Positions 1 through 8,546 of a DNA stretch of 38,406 nucleotides are shown in pieces. Origin of the DNA: Bryobacterales bacterium (GTDB lineage Bacteria > Acidobacteriota > Terriglobia > Bryobacterales > Bryobacteraceae). Each line of letters opens with the position of its first letter. The first letter of the stretch is position 1. The translations under genes were made by a program, and so were the position numbers. A model generated the notes under the pieces. It was not told where the DNA came from, searched no databases, and worked only from the letters and a program-made list of their open reading frames with translations. The DNA lies in assembly GCA_016789745.1 (NCBI GenBank), contig JAEUQF010000246.1, forward strand, positions 1-38,406. Direction: 5' to 3'.

Positions 1-471
1 ATGCGCCCGGACCGCATCATCATCGGTGAGTGCCGCGGCGGCGAAGCCTTCGACATGATGCAGGCCATGAATACCGGCCACGACGGGTCGATGACCACCT
101 GCCACGCCAACACGCCTCGCGACGCCTTCTCGCGCCTGGAAACCATGGTCATGATGGCCAGCGCCAATATCCCCGACCGCGTCATCCGCCAGATGCTGGC
201 CAGCGCGGTGAATATCGTGGTGCAGTGCGCGCGACTCAATGACGGCACCCGCCGCATCATGTCCATCGCCGAGGTGCGCGATGCCGACGATGACCAGGTG
301 TTTCTGGACGACATCTTCGTGCTGGAGCGCACCGGCGTGAACCAGCGCGGGCGCATTACGGGCCAATTCAAGGCCACCGGCGTGAAGCCGCGCTGCCTGA
401 CGCGTTTGAAAGCTTACGGCGTGCATCTGGCGCCCACCATCTTCAACGAGCAAGTCACTCTCAAGGAATAG
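1..471 (+). CDS. cpaF: Tad/Flp pilus assembly ATPase CpaF (C-terminal part)
   Basis: C-terminal part of the secretion ATPase that powers Tad (Flp) pilus assembly at the cytoplasmic face of the inner membrane. The open frame reaches the left window edge and its first Met is internal, so the true start lies upstream. The visible part begins with the Walker B-like segment [18 protein letters not shown], followed by the conserved His-containing [18 protein letters not shown], both typical of VirB11/CpaF ATPases. The Walker A half lies outside the window. tadB follows after 6 bases with a GTG start, so the genes are probably co-transcribed. A VirB11-type paralogue is possible, but the tadB and tadC neighbours favour CpaF. 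Confidence 0.9.
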   Translation: MRPDRIIIGECRGGEAFDMMQAMNTGHDGSMTTCHANTPRDAFSRLETMVMMASANIPDRVIRQMLASAVNIVVQCARLNDGTRRIMSIAEVRDADDDQVFLDDIFVLERTGVNQRGRITGQFKATGVKPRCLTRLKAYGVHLAPTIFNEQVTLKE

Positions 472-477
472 CCATCC

Positions 478-1449
478 GTGGAACTCTTCCTCACGTTCCT
501 GATCTTCAGCGGCTTCCTGTTCGCGGCGGCCTACTATGTGTGGGTCATTCCCGCCAATCACGCCGAAGAGGCGCTGCAGCAGCGTCTGCGCGACTTGCGG
601 GCACGCTCGGCCACGCGCCGTAGCGCCGGCCCTGGGGATCTGGTGCGCCGGGAACAGCGCGGCACTTTCGCCGCCCTGGGCGACTTTTTCGCCTGGCTCG
701 GCATCCTGCGGCGGTTGCAGGAGTTGATCGAACAGGCCAATCTCAAGTACCGGGCCGCCGACGTGTTCGCGTTGTGCCTGATCACCGGCGTCGTCGTGTA
801 CCTGTTCCTGGGACTCGTAGGCTTGAACCTCTTCCTGCTGCGCCTGGTAGCCTCCTTCCTGGCCGGCAGTGCACCGGTGGCCTACATTCTGCGGGTGCGC
901 AAGAAGCGGCTGACGAAGTTCGAAGAGCAGTTGCCCGATGCCATTGACCTGTTCAACCGCTCCATGAAAGCCGGCCACAATATCCAGAACGGCCTGGAAA
1001 CGGTGGCGCAGGAGACCTTCGATCCTGTTCGCATGGAGTTCAAGAAGGTGATTGAAGAAATGGCGCTCGGCTCGCCGATTGAAGATGCCCTGCGCGGCCT
1101 GGGTAAGCGCATTCCCATCGTCGACCTGAAGTTCTTCATCACCGGCCTGATTCTGCAACGTCAGACCGGCGCCAACATGGTGGGCGTGCTAGACAACCTT
1201 TCGTTGCTGGTCCGCGAGCGGCTGAACCTGGCCGCCAAGATGACCGCGCACACCGCCCAGCAGCGCTTCTCCGCCGGCCTGCTCTGCGCCATGCCCATCG
1301 TCGTCGGCCTGGGCTTCTGGGTGCTGAAGCCCGAGTACATCCAACTGCTGTACACCGATGAAACCGGCAGCAAGTTTCTTACTTACGCGATTGTTTCGGA
1401 GATCATCGGCATTCTGATCATCCGCAAACTGGCCAGCCCAAAACTCTAG
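478..1449 (+). CDS. tadB: Tad pilus inner-membrane platform protein TadB
   Basis: Type II secretion F-domain protein that forms, with TadC, the inner-membrane platform on which CpaF acts. The 323-residue length fits TadB. One hydrophobic helix lies at about residues 3-22, a pair at about 95-140, and another pair near the C-terminus (about 265-285 and 300-317). Between them is the cytoplasmic T2SSF domain, with LPDAIDLFNRSMKAGHNIQNGL-type sequence at about 152-173. The start is GTG six bases after the cpaF stop. tadC follows after 12 bases. Nothing looks damaged. Confidence 0.88.
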   Translation: MELFLTFLIFSGFLFAAAYYVWVIPANHAEEALQQRLRDLRARSATRRSAGPGDLVRREQRGTFAALGDFFAWLGILRRLQELIEQANLKYRAADVFALCLITGVVVYLFLGLVGLNLFLLRLVASFLAGSAPVAYILRVRKKRLTKFEEQLPDAIDLFNRSMKAGHNIQNGLETVAQETFDPVRMEFKKVIEEMALGSPIEDALRGLGKRIPIVDLKFFITGLILQRQTGANMVGVLDNLSLLVRERLNLAAKMTAHTAQQRFSAGLLCAMPIVVGLGFWVLKPEYIQLLYTDETGSKFLTYAIVSEIIGILIIRKLASPKL

Positions 1450-1461
1450 AAGGAGAACGCG

Positions 1462-2400
1462 ATGATTACTTCCCTGTTCGTATTCGTGGCCTTCTTCGTG
1501 ATTGTGGCAGCACTGATCTGGAGCGCGCTGCAGTTATTCGCGGATCAGGAAAACCCGCTGGAGGACCGGTTGGATGAGTTGCAGGCGGCTGCGGCGGCGA
1601 ATCCCAATGCGGCCCGCACGCCGCGCCGGCGCATCGGCGGCGGCTTTTCCAATAGCATCCTCTACATCATCAGCCTCATCCCGGGCGGTGAGGAATGGAT
1701 CCGCGATACGGAACGGGAACTGGCCCAGGCCGGCATCCGCAACAAGAGCGCTGTAGTCTACTACGCCATCTTCCAGGCGACGTTCTTCGGTGCACTGCTG
1801 GCCGGGATGCTGTATCTGCAGCGCGACAATCCGCTGACCAACAAGTTGGGCGGGTTGGTAGCGGCGGGCCTGCTGGGCTACCTGCTGCCGCAACAGGTGC
1901 TGCACCGTCTGGTGGCGGCACATCGCCAGAAGTTGCAGGAGGCGCTGCCGGATACGGTTGACCTGCTGGGCATCGTGCTGGGTACGGGCTTGGCGTTGGA
2001 TCAGGCGATGCTGCGCGTCAGTGAGGAGTTGCAGTTCATCTATCCGGCACTTGCGCAGGAGTTCTACACCGTCGTCATGCAGGTGAAGGCCGGCCAGGAA
2101 CGCTCGAAGGCCTTCCAACAACTGGTGCGGCGCACGGGGATTGAAGATATCAAGAGCCTGGCGGCGATGATCATCCAATCGGAGCGGTTTGGTACGAGTT
2201 TATCGCAGGCGCTGAAGGTCTACGCCGACGCACTGCGTACGCGGCGGCGGCTGCGAGCAGAAGCGATGGTGGCGAAGGCCGGCATCAAGATGCTGTTCCC
2301 GATCGTGCTGTTTATTCTGCCGGCGCTGTTTGTGATCACGCTGGTGCCGGGCATGATTTCGGTGTTGCGGGATTTGAAGGGCGGCATCGGCGCGCGGTAG
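1462..2400 (+). CDS. tadC: Tad pilus inner-membrane platform protein TadC
   Basis: Second T2SSF-domain platform protein of the Tad pilus, 312 residues. It has an N-terminal membrane helix (about 3-23), a central pair of helices (about 105-145), a T2SSF domain beginning near LPDTVDLLGIVLGTGLALDQAM (about 162-183), and C-terminal helices (about 275-300). A clear AAGGAGAA ribosome binding site sits 4-11 bases before the ATG. This is the last gene of the pilus operon on this strand, because the next gene is convergent with its stop only 2 bases away. No terminator hairpin is visible in that gap. Confidence 0.87.
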   Translation: MITSLFVFVAFFVIVAALIWSALQLFADQENPLEDRLDELQAAAAANPNAARTPRRRIGGGFSNSILYIISLIPGGEEWIRDTERELAQAGIRNKSAVVYYAIFQATFFGALLAGMLYLQRDNPLTNKLGGLVAAGLLGYLLPQQVLHRLVAAHRQKLQEALPDTVDLLGIVLGTGLALDQAMLRVSEELQFIYPALAQEFYTVVMQVKAGQERSKAFQQLVRRTGIEDIKSLAAMIIQSERFGTSLSQALKVYADALRTRRRLRAEAMVAKAGIKMLFPIVLFILPALFVITLVPGMISVLRDLKGGIGAR

Positions 2401-2402
2401 GG

Positions 2403-3068
2403 TCAGGCAGACTCCAATTTTCGATACAGCGATCGTGCGCCCACTGCGATACCCAGGAGCGTCGCAGCCAGCGCCAGCCAACTTGAGCCTTCCGACAAAA
2501 GCCGAAGCACCCGCATTGTGCCCTCAGATGCACGCGAACCCACGACAAGGCCGATCGCTTCGGCGAGGATGGAGAACATCAGGACGCCGACCAAGCCGAT
2601 ACGAAAGAGCCTGGAGAACCAGGAGGTCCGCGGCGCCTCTCCACCGCGAGCAGTTCGCCATATCCACGCGTGCTGCACAAACAGCGCGCAAAGGGACATC
2701 AGCCAAGCGGCTTGGGTGATGACACTCGGCTGGCTGTAACATCCGGCATTCACCCTCCAGGCATCGGCCAAGGCAGCCTGGACAACAGCGAGGAAGCCGA
2801 CAATCGCAAACCACTCCGCGCCGGGACGGTTGTGCAAGCCATGCCAAGTGAAGTAGAGGAGCGCTATCAAAAACACCGCGCCGCCCACCTTCCGCCCCAC
2901 ACTCATTTGTTCCCACATGAAGCAGAGGTCGAACGACACCTGGCCTTCGACGAGTTGCGTTGCCATCCGGGGCGGCGGGGGAAGGATGATCCCGACAACG
3001 ATCGCCGACGCAAGGGCGACGAGGGACACCACCGTTGTTGTCCTTAACGAGATCACGGGTTGCCCCAC
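2403..3068 (-). CDS. Uncharacterised multi-pass membrane protein
   Basis: I do not recognise this 221-residue protein. It has about six hydrophobic stretches, at roughly residues 10-28, 60-78, 86-104, 117-138, 152-172 and 185-210, separated by short charged loops, so it is probably an integral inner-membrane protein. No catalytic motif is evident. The longest frame starts at a GTG with a weak AGGA upstream. An in-frame stop lies just beyond, so no longer start is possible. Starting at a later Met would remove the first membrane helix. It is convergent with tadC and divergent from the broken esterase gene. No function is proposed. Confidence 0.6.
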   Translation of the reverse strand: MGQPVISLRTTTVVSLVALASAIVVGIILPPPPRMATQLVEGQVSFDLCFMWEQMSVGRKVGGAVFLIALLYFTWHGLHNRPGAEWFAIVGFLAVVQAALADAWRVNAGCYSQPSVITQAAWLMSLCALFVQHAWIWRTARGGEAPRTSWFSRLFRIGLVGVLMFSILAEAIGLVVGSRASEGTMRVLRLLSEGSSWLALAATLLGIAVGARSLYRKLESA

Positions 3069-3155
3069 ATCCTAATCTAGCGTGCCCGATCTGCGATCAA
3101 GAATGCGCGAGAGATTTTCCAGCCTCTCGTGTTCCTAACTGCAGGGACACGAATC

Positions 3156-4663
3156 ATGCGCCTGATCCGCCGACTTACCCTCTCGCTCTTATTCTCCATT
3201 TACACATTCGCCCAAACCGCCCCACTAACCCAAACCACCTACGGACCCATTCAGGGACAGACCTTTAGACCAGGTCAACAGCTTCCTCGGTATCCCCTTC
3301 GCCGCCCCACCCATCGGCGACTTGCGATGGCAGCCGCCGCGCCCGCCGCAGCCCTGGAGCACAACCAGACTTACCACCCAACTGCCGGCACCCTGCCCGC
3401 AACAAACAGAAGGCGACGACTTCCTCGGCACCGAAGACTGCCTCTATCTGAACGTCTGGACACCTGCGAACGCACGCAATCGGCCTGTCCTCTTCTTCCT
3501 CCACGGCGGAGCGAACGTCCAGGGCTCCACCTCCGTGCAGGCTGCGGGCAAGTATCTCTATGACGGCAGCGGACTCGCGGGTGAACACAATGTTGTCGTC
3601 GTCACCGTGCAGTACCGCCTCGGCGCTCTCGGCTTTCTCGCCCATCCCGCTCTCGCACCAGGCCGGTAACTACGGCTTACGCGACCAGTTATTTGCACTC
3701 GAATGGGTCAAAGGCAACATACAGGCCTTCGGAGGAGACCCCGGCCGCGCCCTGCTATTCGGCGAATCCGCCGGAGCCGTCAACACCTGCATGCTGCTGG
3801 CTTCGCCCTTAGCAAAGGGCTTGTTCCATGCGGCCCTCATGCAGAGCGGTGCCTGCCGCGCCAGCACACTGGCCGATGCCCAAGCCCTCGGCGTCGAATA
3901 CGCCAACAAGGTCCACTGCGATTCGGCACAGTGCCTGAAAGGCCTCAGCGCGAACGACCTGGTAGAAGCCCAGAAGCGTGACATCCTGCAACCCGATGGC
4001 TCCATAGCCGCCGGCTTCGGCCCCAGCATCGACGGCCAAGTCCTGCCTGCCGCGCCACTCGACATCATCCGTCAGGGCCAACACAACCACGTGCCCTTCG
4101 TCATTGGTGCCAACGCCGACGAGTCCGCCCCCTGGACACTCCCGTTAACCGCAGCCGCCTACCGAGCCACCGTTCTGCGCCTTTTCGGCCCGCTGATCGG
4201 CGCCCTCGTCATAACCCAGTACCCGGCCTCCGCTTACGACTCTCCTCGGGAAGCCTTAGTGGCAGTAACTACCGATGCCCAGTTCGTCTGCCCCGCCCGT
4301 AACATCGCCCGTACCGTTGCCGAAGCCCAAACGCAGCCGGTCTACCATTATTTCTTCACCTACACCAACGGCCCTGCCGGGCCCACCGCCGGAGTCTTCC
4401 ACGGCCTGGAACTCTGGTACATCTTCCAGCACGCCATCGGCAGCACCCCCAGCGACGCAGCCCTGCGGCGCTCCACCGGCCAATATTGGACCAACTTCGC
4501 CTCCACTGGCGACCCCAATGGCATCAGCGAACCCACTTGGCCGCGTTACATCCCCGGGCTCGATCCCTACCTGGAACTTACTGTCCCGGCTAAGTCCGGT
4601 GATGGCGTGCGTACCGAAAAATGCGACTTCTGGGAACGCCTGGGACAACTCGCCAGCCGTTAG
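3156..4663 (+). pseudogene. Secreted type B carboxylesterase, two frame breaks
   Basis: The parts together encode a normal-looking secreted carboxylesterase (alpha/beta hydrolase, about 500 residues) in three successive frames. Frame A starts at ATG 3156 with a signal peptide (MRLIRRLTLSLLFSIYTFAQ) and TTYGPIQGQ. Frame B begins near 3260-3275 with DQVNSFLGIPFAAPPIGDLR and continues through EDCLYLNVWTP and FFLHGG to GFLAHPAL near 3650. Frame C resumes at SHQAGNYGLRDQ (about 3650) and runs to the stop. Catalytic elements remain: nucleophile elbow GESAGA, acidic residue in NADES, and His in GVFHGLELWYIF. The second break fits loss of two bases in a CTC/TC run. It could be a recent pseudogene or two local sequence errors. 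Coding character is intact on both sides of each break. Confidence 0.75.
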
Positions 4664-5192
4664 TCCTCCAACGTCTGAAAGTAACGTTCAAGAAACAGAC
4701 GATCCCCCACCGGCCCGGCCAAGTTCACCCAGTAGTCCGCGATCGCCGAGGGCACCATGGCATCGATCGCTAGAATCGCGGTACGCAGGGCATCCAACCG
4801 GGCCTGGTCCTGCGTACGGCACTCAAACCAGATCTGCTTCACCAGTTGCCCGGCCGGTCTCCAGTTTCAGGAAACACTCCTCGCCGAAGCCGAAACACCA
4901 CGCCTCTTGCTCATACGTGCCCCAAGGGTCCTGGGCATCTTCGGCGAACCCGGCACCCGCGGCAGCAGAGGTTCCAGAGCCGCCGCGGCACTCGCCAATG
5001 TCAACCCCAGCGCGGCGTAATCGGTGGATAGCTGCTGGATGAGATGAACGTCTGTCCAGCCCACACCATCTGCGGCACGGTTCCGCTCACCGGCCTCCGC
5101 CGCGGCTCTGACATCGCATCCGTCAGGCCCTGCAGCGGATACAAGTTCCGCATGCCCCAATCGTCTTCGTGGATATGGATCGCGTCCGCCAT
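4660..5192 (-). pseudogene. Uncharacterised protein gene with three frame breaks
   Basis: Read on the minus strand, a protein of about 175 residues can be pieced together from four segments. ATG 5192 gives MADAIHIHEDDWGMRNLYPL. After a shift near 5105-5115 comes GWTDVHLIQQLSTDYAALGL. After a shift near 4945-4960 comes DPWGTYEQEAWCFGFGEECF. After a shift near 4850-4860 comes LVKQIWFECRTQ, continuing to the stop at 4660. I do not recognise the family. The composition (acidic, Trp-rich, no signal peptide) suggests a small cytosolic protein. Its end overlaps the convergent esterase stop by 4 bases. Each segment still looks like coding sequence, so either the decay is very recent or the sequence here has errors. 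Confidence 0.55.
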
Positions 5193-5234
5193 CGTTAACT
5201 TCCGAGCTTAGCATCCCGAAAATTACACTTCTTA

Positions 5235-5492
5235 ATGGAACGCGTGCCCACTTCGCCGGCTTTCAATAGTATGGCAGTACTCCTCCGTAAGGCACTCTAC
5301 ACGCTCGCGTTTCTTGCCCTGGCCGCCAACGGCAGCGCCCAACCGGCGCCGCACCCGCCCATACAGACGGAAGAAGGCGGCGTGCGGCACCTTGCGTGGC
5401 CGCGGCAGGAACGGACACTGTGGGCCATGGCCGGCGTCACCGTGCTCGCCCGGCTGGCACTTCTACACCGCCGCCGAACCGATGGGAAGTAG
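5235..5492 (+). CDS. Small putative secreted or membrane protein, doubtful
   Basis: An 85-residue frame between the broken minus-strand gene and isocitrate dehydrogenase. From the internal Met at 5271 the protein starts MAVLLRKALYTLAFLALAANGSAQ, which reads as a signal peptide ending at an A-x-A-like site. It ends with one more hydrophobic stretch and a basic RRR tail. No convincing ribosome binding site precedes either Met, and I recognise no family. It may be a genuine small exported or anchored protein, or a chance frame in GC-rich DNA. Confidence 0.3.
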   Translation: MERVPTSPAFNSMAVLLRKALYTLAFLALAANGSAQPAPHPPIQTEEGGVRHLAWPRQERTLWAMAGVTVLARLALLHRRRTDGK

Positions 5493-5553
5493 CCGAGACA
5501 GGCCCGTTTGCGGGATAATCACCGATTAACCCACTCTGGAGATCTTTTCACTT

Positions 5554-6768
5554 ATGGCGAAAATAGAGGTGAAGAACCCTGTCGTTGAGATGGACGGCGA
5601 TGAGATGACGCGCATCATCTGGCAATGGATTCGCGAGCGGCTGATCCTGCCCTACCTGAACGTCGACCTCAAGTACTACGATCTGGGCGTCGAGAAGCGC
5701 GACGAAACCAACGACCAGATCACCATCGACGCTGCCAATGCGACCAAACAGTTCGGCGTAGCGGTCAAGTGCGCCACCATCACCCCCGACGAAGCGCGCG
5801 TGAAGGAGTTCGGCCTCAAGCAGATGTGGCGCAGCCCCAACGGTACCATCCGCAACATCCTGGACGGCACCATCTTCCGCGAACCCATCATCTGCAAGAA
5901 CGTTCCGCGCGTGGTCAGCCACTGGGATAAGCCGGTCGTGGTGGCCCGCCACGGCTTTGGCGACCAGTACCGCGCCCAGGACTTCGCCTTCCCCGGCGCG
6001 GGCACATTGAAGCTCACCTTCACGCCGGCAGACGGCGGCGCGCCCATCGAACGCGAGATCATCAAGGCCCCCAGCGCCGGCATCGCCCTCGGCATGTTCA
6101 ACCTGGACAGTTCCATCACCGGCTTCGCCCGCGCCTGCTTCAACTACGCCCTGGGCCGCTCTTATCCGGTCTACCTGTCCACCAAGAACACCATCCTCAA
6201 GGCCTACGACGGCAAGTTCAAGAACCTCTTCCAGGCCATCTACGACGCCGAATTCAAGGCGGCCTTCGAAGCCAAGGGGCTCACCTACGAACACCGCCTC
6301 ATTGACGACATGGTGGCCTCGAACCTCAAGTGGAACGGCGGCTACCTCTGGGCCTGCAAGAACTACGATGGCGACGTGCAGTCGGACACGGTGGCGCAGG
6401 GCTACGGCTCGCTGGGCCTCATGACCTCTGTGCTGATGTCGCCCGATGGTAGCACGGTGGAAGCCGAAGCCGCGCACGGCACCGTCACGCGCCACTATCG
6501 CATGCACCAGCAGGGCAAGCCCACGTCCACTAACCCCATCGCCTCCATCTATGCCTGGACGCGCGGCTTGCAGTATCGCGGCCGCATGGACAACACGCCG
6601 GACGTCATTGAGTTCGCCAACACGCTGGAACAGGTCTGCGTGGATGTGGTGGAGTCCGGCCGCATGACGAAAGACCTGGCCATCCTCATCGATGCGAAGC
6701 ATCCGTTCCTCACCACGGAGGACTTCATGTCCGCTATCGACGAGGAATTGAAGAAGCGCCTGTCCTAA
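5554..6768 (+). CDS. icd: NADP-dependent isocitrate dehydrogenase (eukaryote-like type)
   Basis: Oxidatively decarboxylates isocitrate to 2-oxoglutarate with NADP+ in the TCA cycle, in the cytosol. The 404-residue protein matches the homodimeric, eukaryote-like IDH family rather than the E. coli type. N-terminal [14 protein letters not shown], the substrate segment TIKN-like [18 protein letters not shown], the Arg/Tyr segment [11 protein letters not shown] (about 131-141), the Lys in [12 protein letters not shown], the Asp pair in [12 protein letters not shown], and the NADP loop [20 protein letters not shown] are all present. A GGAG lies about 11 bases before the ATG. It is apparently monocistronic: a strong hairpin begins 12 bases after the stop and the ankyrin gene is 167 bases away. 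Confidence 0.96.
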   Translation: MAKIEVKNPVVEMDGDEMTRIIWQWIRERLILPYLNVDLKYYDLGVEKRDETNDQITIDAANATKQFGVAVKCATITPDEARVKEFGLKQMWRSPNGTIRNILDGTIFREPIICKNVPRVVSHWDKPVVVARHGFGDQYRAQDFAFPGAGTLKLTFTPADGGAPIEREIIKAPSAGIALGMFNLDSSITGFARACFNYALGRSYPVYLSTKNTILKAYDGKFKNLFQAIYDAEFKAAFEAKGLTYEHRLIDDMVASNLKWNGGYLWACKNYDGDVQSDTVAQGYGSLGLMTSVLMSPDGSTVEAEAAHGTVTRHYRMHQQGKPTSTNPIASIYAWTRGLQYRGRMDNTPDVIEFANTLEQVCVDVVESGRMTKDLAILIDAKHPFLTTEDFMSAIDEELKKRLS

Positions 6769-6780
6769 CAGGGCCAACAT

Positions 6781-6822
6781 CACGGTGGTATGCTGGGCAA
6801 GGCTGCTCAGGATGCCACCGTG
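6781..6822 (+). terminator. Long hairpin after icd (no U-tract)
   Basis: CACGGTGG (6781-6788) pairs perfectly with CCACCGTG (6815-6822). Inside, CTGGGCA and TGCTCAG form a second 7-bp stem (one G-T pair) closed by an AGGC loop, with a symmetric TATG/GATG internal loop. It starts 12 bases after the icd stop. No T-run follows, so it may be a 3' stabilising hairpin or a Rho-dependent end rather than a classical intrinsic terminator. Confidence 0.5.
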
Positions 6823-6935
6823 TCCGCGGAAAAGGACTGCGTCCTACCTGAAGTTGAGCCGTTCGAAGCCCTCCCGATAGGGGAACTCTTTTCTGCCCGA
6901 GCCAGCGGACACCGGGCCCATGGAAAGGAGCTCCT

Positions 6936-8546
6936 GTGATTCCCAGACTTCCCACCCGCCGCATGCGTGAGCACCCGGATCTGCACCAACTCAAACGGCA
7001 GGCGAAGGAACTGCTCACCCGCTATCGCGCCGGCGCGCCAAAGGCCCTCGCCGAGGTGAACGCCCACTACCGCTCCGCCGATGCGGCCACCTTCGCCCTG
7101 CACGATGCACAACTCGTCATCGCCCGCGCCTATGGCTTCGACAGCTGGCCGAAACTGAAGGCATACGTCGACGGCATCACCATCCGCCGCCTGGTGGATG
7201 CCGTGAAGGACGGCGATCTTGCGCGCGTACAGGCCATGCTGCGGTCCCGCCCGGAGTTGGCGGACATGCAGCTTTCCTATGGCGACGAGCATCGCGCTAT
7301 TCATTACGCCGTGATGCACCGGCAGCCGGAGATCGCCCGCCTGCTGCTGCGGAAGGGTGCCAACGCGAGGGCCGGCATTCATCCGCACCGGAGCGCGACA
7401 TCGGCTTGGACCCTGGCGAACGAGCGCGGGTTTGCTGATCTCGTGGCCGTCATCGACGAAGAAGAGCGTCGCCGCAAGCCGGTGCCTAAAGCCAACGATG
7501 AGCCCGAGCCCGTGAACACCGACGAGGCGCTACGGGCAGCCGTGGCAGATGGGAACATCTCCTTGCTGCAATCCCTGCATGCCGAAGGCAGGCTGCGGAA
7601 CCCCATCCGGGGCGACGGAGGCGGGCTGCTGACCGTGGCAGTGGAAAGCAACCGCATCGATATGCTGCGCTTCCTGCTGGATTGCGGCTTTGATCCGAAC
7701 GAGCGGGTGTCCAGCGGTCAAGGCGATTGGGTCTCGTGGTCGCAAGGGTATCCATTGTGGCAGGCAGCAGCGCAGGGAAGTCGTGCAATCGCGGAGTTGC
7801 TGCTGGACCGGGGCGCCGATCCGAACGTGCATGTGGATTCTTCAGGCTCGGCCGTGTATAGCGCCTACAGCCACCGGCAATGGGATATGGCGGCGCTGCT
7901 GGAGTCGCGCGGCGGCCTGCTCACGCACGACATCGCAGCCCTCTATCGCCGCACGGACGTGATTCGGCAATTGTTGCAGACGGCAAGTCCGCAGGTCATG
8001 GAAGAGGCCCTGCGTTTTGCAGCCGATTCTGGCGCCGCGGACATCGTCGGCCTGCTGCTGCCGCGGGTCGGCTGGCCCCGCGACGATGATCGCTGGTTCA
8101 ACATCCTCTGTTCTCCGCTCAGCTTCTGGCATCACATCCCGTGGCTTTACGCCGGCAACAAGGAGTTCGACCGCGCGGGCTACCTGGAATGCTTCCGCCT
8201 CATCCTGAACGCCTGTGATGCCACCGTTACCGGCGGCTTCGGCCGCACCGTCCTCCATGAGATCGCCGCCATGGGCGATTGGATCAGCGACGACGAAGTG
8301 CTCGCCTTCGGCCGAACCGCACTCAACGCCGGCGCCGCACACAGTCAGCGCGACACCATCCTCAACAGCACACCGCTCGGTTGGGCCAGCCGCTGGGGCC
8401 GCCCTACGCTGGTGAAGCTATTGCTGGACCGCGGCGCGGACCCTCACGAGCCTGAAGCCGAGCCGTGGGCGACCCCGCTCGCCTGGGCACGCAAGCGGGG
8501 TCACCTCGAAATCGTCGCCTTCCTGGAAGCAGCTATAGCTTCGTGA
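6936..8546 (+). CDS. Ankyrin-repeat protein
   Basis: A 536-residue protein with no signal peptide. Residues 1-80 form a helical N-terminal region (HPDLHQLKRQAKELL, then FALHDAQLVIARAYGFDSWP), which I recall from ankyrin proteins of Solibacter-like acidobacteria. Ankyrin repeats follow at about 84-160, 185-300 and 440-535, with typical segments such as LLLDRGADPN, PLGWASRWGRPTLVKLLLDR and TPLAWARKRGHLEIVAFLE. The start is GTG, with GGAAAGGAG about 7 bases upstream; no ATG start has such support. Ankyrin repeats bind proteins, and the partner is unknown. The last 14 bases overlap the convergent vgrG end. That proximity raises, but does not show, a link to type VI secretion. Confidence 0.85.
   Translation: MIPRLPTRRMREHPDLHQLKRQAKELLTRYRAGAPKALAEVNAHYRSADAATFALHDAQLVIARAYGFDSWPKLKAYVDGITIRRLVDAVKDGDLARVQAMLRSRPELADMQLSYGDEHRAIHYAVMHRQPEIARLLLRKGANARAGIHPHRSATSAWTLANERGFADLVAVIDEEERRRKPVPKANDEPEPVNTDEALRAAVADGNISLLQSLHAEGRLRNPIRGDGGGLLTVAVESNRIDMLRFLLDCGFDPNERVSSGQGDWVSWSQGYPLWQAAAQGSRAIAELLLDRGADPNVHVDSSGSAVYSAYSHRQWDMAALLESRGGLLTHDIAALYRRTDVIRQLLQTASPQVMEEALRFAADSGAADIVGLLLPRVGWPRDDDRWFNILCSPLSFWHHIPWLYAGNKEFDRAGYLECFRLILNACDATVTGGFGRTVLHEIAAMGDWISDDEVLAFGRTALNAGAAHSQRDTILNSTPLGWASRWGRPTLVKLLLDRGADPHEPEAEPWATPLAWARKRGHLEIVAFLEAAIAS

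Noticed and set aside
5548..6783. A 411-codon minus-strand frame opposite icd
   Set aside because: It has a Val/Gly/His-rich composition and no domain, and it covers the clear isocitrate dehydrogenase gene.
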